Source: Bacteroidota bacterium
GTDB lineage: Bacteria > Bacteroidota > Kryptoniia > Kryptoniales > JAKASW01
Assembly (NCBI GenBank): GCA_021796055.1
Contig: JAJYOS010000348.1
Coordinates: 1 to 6,918, forward strand
Direction: 5' to 3'
DNA: 6,918 nt
In this document: piece by piece, positions 5,570 through 6,918 of the stretch
Numbering within the stretch: position 1 is the first letter of the stretch
Layout: each line of letters begins with the position of its first letter
Made by a program: the position numbers and the translations under genes
The notes under the pieces: model-generated
What the model was told of the DNA's origin: nothing
Databases searched by the model: none
The model's input: the letters and a program-made list of their open reading frames with translations, nothing else

Positions 5570-6918
5570 ATGAATCGAATCTTCAGCAGGGCCATCATCC
5601 CGATTCTTGTAATCTTCTCGCTGTCGCCGGCTTTGTCTGCGCAGGTTACTGGTGACCCGCGCCGGACGGGAAAGCCGGCCTACCTCGACACGAGCCTTAC
5701 TTTCGAGCGGCGTGCGGCGGATCTCGTTACGCGCATGACGCTCATGGAAAAGATTTCTCAGATGGAGAGCGATGCGCCTGCAGTACCGGCGCTCGGGATT
5801 CCCGCATACAGCTGGGGGAACGAGTGCCTTCACGGCGTTCTTGGGAAAGAGTTCGCAACTGTGTTCCCACAGGTAATCGGCATGGCGGCAACCTGGGACC
5901 CTGACTTGATACACCGGGAGGCGGAATGCATCTCCACCGAGGCACGCGCGCAGTTCAATTATGCCGAGAGCGGAGCTGCACACGCGGGAGACCCGGGGTT
6001 GGATTTCTTCGCTCCTAACATCAATATAGCCAGGGACCCGAGGTGGGGAAGAGACCAGGAGACCTATGGCGAGGACCCGTACCTGACTTCAAGGATGGCG
6101 GTTGCCTTCGTCACCGGCCTCCAGGGAGAAAATCCAAGATACTTCAAGGTGATTGCCACTCCGAAACACTTCGATGCACATAGCGGTCCGGAGCTGGGGC
6201 GGCACAGATTTGACGCGGTGGTCGGCAAGCGCGATCTCTTCGATACATATCTTCCGGCATTCGAGGCGGCGGTGAAAGAAGGCGGGGCTTTCTCCGTCAT
6301 GGCCGCATATACCGCGCTTAACGGAGTGCCCGACTGTGCAAACGGCTACCTCCTGACAGATATCCTGAGGAAAAGATGGGGCTTCAGAGGTTATGTGGTG
6401 TCGGACTGCGGGGCTATATGGTATATCTATCGTGGACACGATTATGCGCCCAGTTTGAATGCAGCCGCGGCAGATGCTGTGAAGGCAGGTTGCGACCTGA
6501 ACTGTTATGGAAACCAGTACTCGGTTTTGGAGGACGCCTTCAAGCAGGGGCTCATTTCCGAAGCCGTAATCGATACGGCAGTGACCAGGTTGATGCTTGC
6601 CAGAATGAAGCTCGGATTGTTCGATCCGCCGTCGGCGGTCCCGTACGATACGATTACCATTGCGGACAATAACACTCCGGACCATATGAAGCTTGCCAGA
6701 AAAGTTGCAGACGAGAGCATGGTACTGTTAAAGAATTCTCGGCACTTGCTTCCTTTGAATAAGGATGTGAAGTCCGTCGCGGTCATAGGAGCGTATGCTA
6801 ACGATGCCAATGTGCTCCTCGGAAATTATCATGGTAATCCGTCGAATCCCGTGACGATACTTCAGGGGATTAAGAACAAGCTCGGGCCGGGCGCGGCAGT
6901 CAATTATGCGGCCGTGAC
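5570..6918 (+). CDS. Secreted glycoside hydrolase family 3 enzyme (beta-xylosidase/beta-glucosidase type), 3'-truncated by window
   Basis: GH3 enzymes hydrolyse terminal beta-linked sugars by a retaining mechanism. The frame is open from ATG 5570 to the window end (449 codons), with no stop seen. The ribosome binding site is AAGGGA at 5555-5560. Residues 1-24 form a signal peptide (core IIPILVIFSLSPALSA), so the enzyme acts in the periplasm or outside. The N-terminal (alpha/beta)8 domain is present: YSWGNECLHGV (80-90), NINIARDPRWGRDQETYGED (150-169), the KH pair at 199-200 followed by FDAHSGPE, VMAAYTALNGVPDC (243-256) and VVSDCGAI (276-283), where Asp279 is the expected nucleophile. The second domain begins near residue 375 (ARKVADESMVLLKN, then LLPLN and VAVIGAYA). 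The acid/base residue and any fibronectin-like domain lie beyond the window. The HGV and SDC motifs favour the beta-xylosidase/arabinofuranosidase-like clade over BglX, but substrate is inferred. It probably shares a transcript with the rhaT homologue. Confidence 0.93.
   Translation, partial: MNRIFSRAIIPILVIFSLSPALSAQVTGDPRRTGKPAYLDTSLTFERRAADLVTRMTLMEKISQMESDAPAVPALGIPAYSWGNECLHGVLGKEFATVFPQVIGMAATWDPDLIHREAECISTEARAQFNYAESGAAHAGDPGLDFFAPNINIARDPRWGRDQETYGEDPYLTSRMAVAFVTGLQGENPRYFKVIATPKHFDAHSGPELGRHRFDAVVGKRDLFDTYLPAFEAAVKEGGAFSVMAAYTALNGVPDCANGYLLTDILRKRWGFRGYVVSDCGAIWYIYRGHDYAPSLNAAAADAVKAGCDLNCYGNQYSVLEDAFKQGLISEAVIDTAVTRLMLARMKLGLFDPPSAVPYDTITIADNNTPDHMKLARKVADESMVLLKNSRHLLPLNKDVKSVAVIGAYANDANVLLGNYHGNPSNPVTILQGIKNKLGPGAAVNYAAV

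Noticed and set aside
5540..5983. Minus-strand ORFs within the GH3 gene, including 6089-6685
   Set aside because: They are antisense shadows of a clearly conserved GH3 coding region.
1..6918. CRISPR array, tRNA or rRNA genes, transposase, toxin-antitoxin or defence genes
   Set aside because: Read through on both strands; no direct-repeat array, cloverleaf, rRNA-like stretch or characteristic protein motifs were found.

Overview
The window looks like a piece of chromosome from a Gram-negative member of the Bacteroidota/Ignavibacteriota-like (FCB) radiation, or a related candidate phylum. The reasons are a secreted protein ending in a FlgD-like/Por-type C-terminal sorting domain, a secreted DUF2911 protein, a periplasmic GH3 glycosidase and a RhaT-type sugar:proton symporter with a TTG start. 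This placement is inference from family distribution; no rRNA or other phylogenetic marker is present.

Layout. Positions 46-378 (minus) hold an unrecognised coding-like ORF, preceded by a strong stem-loop at 386-412. Positions 379-1172 are mostly without intact genes. They contain a well-formed small cysteine-containing protein gene (614-802, plus) interrupted by one in-frame TAA, then a start-less coding-like remnant (848-1018, plus). A minus-strand pair follows: 2847-1744 (secreted protein with C-terminal sorting domain) and 1739-1173 (small secreted protein), 4 bp apart and very likely one operon, with a 10-bp perfect inverted repeat in the leader. From about 3090 onward everything supported is on the plus strand: a possible small secreted protein (3088-3330), a DUF2911 protein (3525-4109), a gene-free stretch with decayed repeat-like sequence (4110-4475), a rhaT homologue damaged by an internal deletion and frameshift (4476-5490), and a secreted family 3 glycoside hydrolase that runs off the right edge (5570-6918).

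How the parts fit. The rhaT homologue and the GH3 enzyme suggest a plant-polysaccharide or glycoside utilisation locus: the periplasmic GH3 would release sugars, and the symporter would import rhamnose or a related sugar. In this genome the transporter reads as a pseudogene while the GH3 gene is intact as far as visible. The main surprises are the two genes broken in otherwise clean frames (614-802 and 4476-5490). Either both are real decay, or the assembly has errors; raw reads would decide. I found no CRISPR array, tRNA, rRNA, transposase or defence system, and no convincing new multi-gene system.
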